A stretch of DNA of 64,000 nt, taken from an uncultured Eubacteriales bacterium. Lineage in GTDB: Bacteria > Bacillota > Clostridia > Oscillospirales > CAG-272. Both the position numbers and the translations under genes were made by a program. The stretch lies in the NCBI GenBank assembly GCA_900549725.1, contig URPL01000006.1, positions 14,217 through 78,216 of the forward strand. Direction: 5' to 3'. The notes under the pieces are model-generated. The model made no database searches. It was not told the origin of the DNA and was given only the letters and a program-made list of their open reading frames with translations. Of the stretch, positions 61,006 through 64,000 are shown piece after piece; positions within the stretch are counted from its first letter, which is position 1; each line of letters starts with the position of its first letter.

Positions 61006-61806
61006 TCAGTTTTTGTTTGTTCTATGCTTTGCCGCGGCACGGAGCGCTTTCTCCGTTTCGCGGATCTTGGCTGCGGCATCGCGCAACCGCTGCAGGGTCT
61101 TTTCGCGGTCCGGCGCTTTAAAATGCAACGTCGGGAACGCGCGCAGTACACGGCGCTGCTGCAAATTCAACCGCTCTTTCAGAGCGGAGCGCACCTGCAC
61201 GGCATTTTGATAGGCATCGCTTTCCTGCCATTTGTCCTTGGCGGCTTCTCTTTCCCGCTCAAGATATGCGCCCAGCTCCTGCATTTTGGTATGGAAGGAG
61301 GCGAGCGAACGCAGCGTGATCACAAGGTCGGTCACAAAGATACAAAGCAGCGCCGCACAGAGAATATGCATCCACAGCGGCGGAATGCGATCCGTCACAG
61401 AGCGCACCAGCGGGTGCAGCCCGAGCACAAGCGCGACGGAAAACGCGCCGAACACCACGGCGCCGATGAGGCAAATGCGCCCGTTGAGATTGCATTTGCG
61501 CTTTGAATAGTCCCACCAGCGGGCATGAAACAGCTTCTCCATGCAATATGAGGTGAGATACTCCAAAGTGCAGCACACAAGCGCGCCGAGGAAAAACAGG
61601 AGCACGGGATTTTGAATTCTGCCTAAAATCAGAATCACAAGCACGGCGCCGCTGCCGTAGATCGGGCAATACGGGCCGTTGAGAAAGCCGCGGTTGATCC
61701 ATTTTTTCTGCGCGACGGAGCACAGAATGCTTTCATAGATCCAGCCGATGCAGCTGTAAATCATCAGCCACAGATAATACGTCTCAATTGTTGTAAGAAT
61801 ATGCAA
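61006..61806 (-). CDS. CmpB-like (PF06541) putative ABC-transporter-type membrane protein, copy 2
   Basis: The 266-residue protein has about five membrane helices with the family signature SCIGWIYESILCS...NRGFLNGPYCPIYGSGAV (given in two blocks), followed by LEYLTSYCMEKLFHARWWDYS and GRICLIGAVVFGAF. A long cytoplasmic, Lys/Arg/Glu-rich coiled C-terminal region begins near residue 180. PF06541 proteins are annotated as putative ABC transporter permeases but function is unknown and no ATPase is adjacent. Start is TTG at 61806 because AAAGGAGAG lies about 10 bases upstream; the upstream ATG at 61845 would place that site inside the gene. Tandem paralogue of the next gene. Confidence 0.8.
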   Translation of the reverse strand: MHILTTIETYYLWLMIYSCIGWIYESILCSVAQKKWINRGFLNGPYCPIYGSGAVLVILILGRIQNPVLLFFLGALVCCTLEYLTSYCMEKLFHARWWDYSKRKCNLNGRICLIGAVVFGAFSVALVLGLHPLVRSVTDRIPPLWMHILCAALLCIFVTDLVITLRSLASFHTKMQELGAYLEREREAAKDKWQESDAYQNAVQVRSALKERLNLQQRRVLRAFPTLHFKAPDREKTLQRLRDAAAKIRETEKALRAAAKHRTNKN

Positions 61807-61848
61807 CGGGGTCTCTCTCCTTTCATTTCTGAAAAAGTCGGGCACAGC

Positions 61849-62460
61849 TCACGGCGCGATCGCCGCAAACGAAAGCACAAGATCAATGAGTAAAATGCCG
61901 ACATACCCGCCCAAAAAGAAAATGCAGATGCCGTTTGACAAAAACACATGCAGCCCGCGGCGGATAAATGGATGCAAAAAAAGCGAATATACTGCGCACA
62001 GCGCCGCCCATGCCAGCAAAAACGAAGGGCAGATCACCCCCATGATATTGCCGAAATATCCGGTATAGTCCCAAAGGCGGATGCCGTAGCGCTGCAGATA
62101 AAAATATCCGGTGAAAAATTCAAGCACACCCGCCGCAAGCGTTTGCAGCAGCACGGAAAGGAAAAAGCGGGTCTTCGGATTTTTGGCAAAAGGCACCCGA
62201 ATACAGTTCATCACATAAATCAGAGCAAAGCCGAATCCGTAGATCGGCACGCACGGCCCGTGCAAAAATCCCGGCTTTACCAAATGCTGCTCCGCCGTTG
62301 AGCGATAAATCGTTTCAAGCAAAAATCCGCAGCTTGCCCCGAAGGCAAACAGCGCGGAAAATGTGATCAACAGACGCCCCACATGGCTTTTTGCGCCGCA
62401 GTCCGGAATTGCCTTTTCATCATAGACCCTCTCCCGGCGCGCAATGAGAGAAGAAAACAT
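61849..62460 (-). CDS. CmpB-like (PF06541) putative ABC-transporter-type membrane protein, copy 1
   Basis: The 203-residue membrane protein carries the same signature as the downstream gene: SCGFLLETIYRS, KPGFLHGPCVPIYGFGFALIY, LEFFTGYFYLQRYGIRLWDY and a GVICPSF segment, over about five or six helices, but lacks the long cytoplasmic tail. It has a 30-residue hydrophilic N-terminus. Start codon ATG follows GAGGAGGG. It lies 33 bases after the DUF308 gene and 42 bases before copy 2, so all three membrane proteins probably share an mRNA with fakB. Confidence 0.82.
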   Translation of the reverse strand: MFSSLIARRERVYDEKAIPDCGAKSHVGRLLITFSALFAFGASCGFLLETIYRSTAEQHLVKPGFLHGPCVPIYGFGFALIYVMNCIRVPFAKNPKTRFFLSVLLQTLAAGVLEFFTGYFYLQRYGIRLWDYTGYFGNIMGVICPSFLLAWAALCAVYSLFLHPFIRRGLHVFLSNGICIFFLGGYVGILLIDLVLSFAAIAP

Positions 62461-62493
62461 AAAAAAGCCCTCCTCACGGTTTGATAAAAACGG

Positions 62494-63096
62494 TCAGCCC
62501 AAATCGTCGATGCTTTTGCCGACGCTTTCCTGCGCCGTCGCTTTATATTGGTTATTGATGATTTTTACGGCGGTCAGCACGGTGCTGATATTAAGCACGC
62601 CGTCCAGAATCAGCGAAATGCCGAGCAGCTCCGTCATCACGGCCAGGCTTGCGCTCGGGCGGAAAATCAAAACGCAGCCGAACACGCAGGTCACAACGGC
62701 GGCGACCAGAATCAGCCACCATTTGCGAATGCCGAACGGCTTTGCATCCATAGCGATCTGCACCTTGAACAGCCCGTCGGACAAAATCAGAATGCCGAGC
62801 ACCGTGCAAAAGAACAAAAGCGTATCCTTGGTGTGCAAGAACAGGCAGCTGCCCAGCGCTATCATCAAAATACCGCCGGCAAGGTCGTTTTCAAACGCCA
62901 GACGGAACAGATCCTTGGAAAAATACCCGACGATTTTGATCATGCCGAATACAATCAACAAAATACCGCAGGTGATCCCGACGGTGCGGATCGAGAGCTG
63001 CGGAAAAATGATCAGCATCACGCCGAGCACACTCATTAGAGCGGAAATCGCAATATAGCCGATTTTTGCAATCCGCATCGGTGCAACAGAACGCAT
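62494..63096 (-). CDS. DUF308/HdeD-like membrane protein
   Basis: The 200-residue protein has six regularly spaced membrane helices in the HdeD/DUF308 pattern of repeated two-helix units (IGYIAISALMSVLGVMLIIF, GITCGILLIVFGMIKIVGYF, GILMIALGSCLFL, FFCTVLGILILSDGLFKV, WWLILVAAVVTCVFGCVLIF, LLGISLILDGVLNI). Some members are linked to acid or envelope stress; no enzyme activity is known. ATG at 63096 follows AAAGGAGG. It is the first gene of the leftward nine-gene run, with a promoter that overlaps the terminator of the tetR gene. Confidence 0.85.
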   Translation of the reverse strand: MRSVAPMRIAKIGYIAISALMSVLGVMLIIFPQLSIRTVGITCGILLIVFGMIKIVGYFSKDLFRLAFENDLAGGILMIALGSCLFLHTKDTLLFFCTVLGILILSDGLFKVQIAMDAKPFGIRKWWLILVAAVVTCVFGCVLIFRPSASLAVMTELLGISLILDGVLNISTVLTAVKIINNQYKATAQESVGKSIDDLG

Positions 63097-63174
63097 CCGT
63101 GCGCCTCCTTTCACTTGCAAAGAAAGTTTCGGGCGCAGAAAATTTGTGCCCTCTTTGCCAAGTTCAACAGATAC

Positions 63175-63203
63175 AGTATAGAAAAAACGGCATCCTGTCA
63201 CAA
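63175..63203 (-). promoter_or_regulatory. Promoter of the DUF308-fak-plsY operon, nested in the tetR terminator
   Basis: On the minus strand TTGTGA (63203-63198) and TATACT (63180-63175) are spaced by 17 bp. The -35 box lies in the loop and right arm of the tetR terminator hairpin and the spacer includes its T tract. Confidence 0.55.
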
Positions 63204-63217
63204 CGGACAGGATGCCG
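63182..63217 (-). terminator. Terminator of the TetR-type regulator gene
   Basis: On the minus strand CGGCATCCTGTC pairs perfectly with GACAGGATGCCG around CGTTGT and is followed by T6. It lies about 54 bases after the tetR stop codon. Confidence 0.88.
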
Positions 63218-63270
63218 ACATTGTTACTTTTTTGGACATTTGACGAAAAATGACGAAAAAAAGTACCTCT

Positions 63271-63810
63271 TTATTCCATTTGGCAGCGACCGAGCATCTC
63301 CTCAGCACTTTTTTCGCAAAGATAGCAGGCGCGGCAGATTAACGGGTCGATATCCGTTTTCAGCCCCTCCATCAGCCAGTGCAGCAACAGCCCGAACAGC
63401 TCGCTGCGATAGATGCCGATAAGAATCGCCCTATCCTGCGGCGCAATTTCCCGCGCGCCGACCTGCGCCCCGATATAGAGCCTTGCCACCGTATCGCAAA
63501 GCCTCAACAGTCCTTTTTCATAAGAATCGCGGCTCATGGAGCGGTAAATATGCAAAATGGCACGGCGATTTTCAAGAATATGCGCCGTGATGCTGCGCAG
63601 GCATTCCTCCAAAGAGGAAAGATTTTTGCAGGAACGGATCGCGCGCTCCGTATCCTCCGTTACGACCTCCTCCAGCAAAGAGGGGATGTCCTGATAATGA
63701 TAATAAAAGGATTTGCGATTGATCCCGCAATTTTCCACAATCAGCTTCACGCTGATCTCGCTCAGCGGCATTTCATCCAGCAGCTTTGTAAAGGTCTGCT
63801 TAATATGCAT
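63271..63810 (-). CDS. TetR family transcriptional regulator (DhaS-like)
   Basis: The 179-residue protein has a TetR DNA-binding domain (PLSEISVKLIVENCGINRKSFYYHYQDIPSLLEEV, seen as blocks PLSEISVKLIVENCG and INRKSFYYHYQDI) and a ligand/dimer domain of the TetR_C_8 type (SMSRDSYEKGLLRLCDTVARLYIG, FGLLLHWLMEGL). It lies just upstream of the DUF308-fak-plsY run on the same strand and may control it. The first canonical start, ATG 63810, has no binding site nearby, while GGAGG (63841-63837) is ideally placed for an in-frame ACG at 63828, giving six more residues that family alignment would accommodate. Confidence 0.85.
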   Translation of the reverse strand: MHIKQTFTKLLDEMPLSEISVKLIVENCGINRKSFYYHYQDIPSLLEEVVTEDTERAIRSCKNLSSLEECLRSITAHILENRRAILHIYRSMSRDSYEKGLLRLCDTVARLYIGAQVGAREIAPQDRAILIGIYRSELFGLLLHWLMEGLKTDIDPLICRACYLCEKSAEEMLGRCQME

Positions 63811-63869
63811 CTTTGTGAAATTTGCCGTTTCCGTCGCCTCCTTTTCATTTTCGTCTTTTTACTTACCGT

Positions 63870-63898
63870 ATTGTAACACATTTTTCAAAAAAGCGCAA
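63870..63898 (-). promoter_or_regulatory. Promoter of the TetR-type regulator gene
   Basis: On the minus strand TTGCGC (63898-63893) and TACAAT (63875-63870) with a 17-bp spacer; transcription would begin near 63863. Confidence 0.65.
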
Positions 63899-63923
63899 GT
63901 GAAAAAGAAAAGGAGAGGCAAAT

Positions 63924-63983
63924 ATGAACTGCCCCAAATTGTACAGACAGCACAAAAAAGAGTCTCAAGGTAGAAAATATTAA
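63924..63983 (+). CDS. Possible 19-residue peptide or leader
   Basis: A short reading frame (MNCPKLYRQHKKESQGRKY) follows a strong AAGGAGAGG site at 63910-63918 with 6 bases to the ATG. It is basic, has no signal peptide and I recognise no family. It may be a leader peptide or the degraded start of a gene whose continuation lies beyond the window. The first 60-70 bases upstream overlap the tetR promoter. Confidence 0.3.
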   Translation: MNCPKLYRQHKKESQGRKY

Positions 63984-64000
63984 AATTTAGGCAACGAACT

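Overview
The window looks like a chromosomal stretch from a GC-rich, low-synteny member of the Clostridia (Bacillota), most plausibly an Oscillospiraceae/Ruminococcaceae-type gut anaerobe. The signs are a threonine T-box leader, near-consensus sigma-A promoters (TTGACA, 17 bp, TACAAT/TATAAT), strong AGGAGG-type ribosome binding sites, type III glutamine synthetase (GlnN), FtsK/SpoIIIE, a YpeB-like protein, DUF3048, DUF4358 and DUF896 proteins, and the FakA/FakB fatty-acid kinase system. I see no rRNA, tRNA, prophage, complete insertion sequence or CRISPR array. This is core and housekeeping chromosome rather than an accessory island.

Layout. 1-6.0 kb: monocistronic rhaD, an Amidase_6 protein, a DUF3048 lipoprotein, a YpeB-like membrane protein, and a TPR plus DUF4037 gene pair. 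5.9-24.9 kb: an almost unbroken leftward run. In transcription order it holds ftsK, tmk, DJ-1/PfpI, 5-formyl-THF cyclo-ligase, a degenerate CPBP protein, mltG, lspA, an RluD-type pseudouridine synthase, a HAD phosphatase, an Lrp regulator, an aminotransferase, a DUF362 ferredoxin, ispE, a U32 protein, then pgk-tpiA from their own promoter, a DUF4015-like protein and a second CPBP protease. 24.9-26.9 kb: a split TauE/SafE (TSUP) transporter facing a PflX-type radical SAM protein. 26.9-30.7 kb: a MinD-like ATPase, a methylglyoxal-synthase-like protein whose known catalytic residues are substituted, and mtnA plus an aminotransferase behind a five-copy decamer repeat. 30.7-34.7 kb: T-box-controlled thrS, DUF896 and a membrane GT2 glycosyltransferase. 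34.7-41.4 kb (leftward): thiN, DUF4358 lipoprotein, a frameshifted SGNH lipoprotein, glnN with a palindrome inside its promoter, and a nucleotidyltransferase fused to a degenerate phosphomannomutase. 41.6-51.6 kb: typA, a diacylglycerol-kinase-like gene, a TIM-barrel isomerase, a GH65 phosphorylase (leftward), a TIGR03960 radical SAM/DUF2344 pair and a Gfo/Idh oxidoreductase.

51.6-64 kb is the most interesting part. Nine tightly packed leftward genes run DUF308, two tandem CmpB-like membrane proteins, fakB, fakA, a 2-hydroxyacyl-CoA-dehydratase-like (double-cubane type) protein, its ATP-dependent activase, plsY and an alpha/beta hydrolase, ending in two tandem terminators. A TetR-type regulator lies just upstream. 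FakAB make acyl-phosphate and PlsY consumes acyl-phosphate, so an ATP-driven low-potential reductase/dehydratase system is embedded between the two ends of one lipid pathway. I regard this as the best candidate for an undescribed functional association. Operon membership is inferred from spacing, overlaps and terminators; no expression data are available to me.

Promoters were called by eye from -35/-10 matches. The prevalence of 17-bp spacers partly reflects that search criterion.
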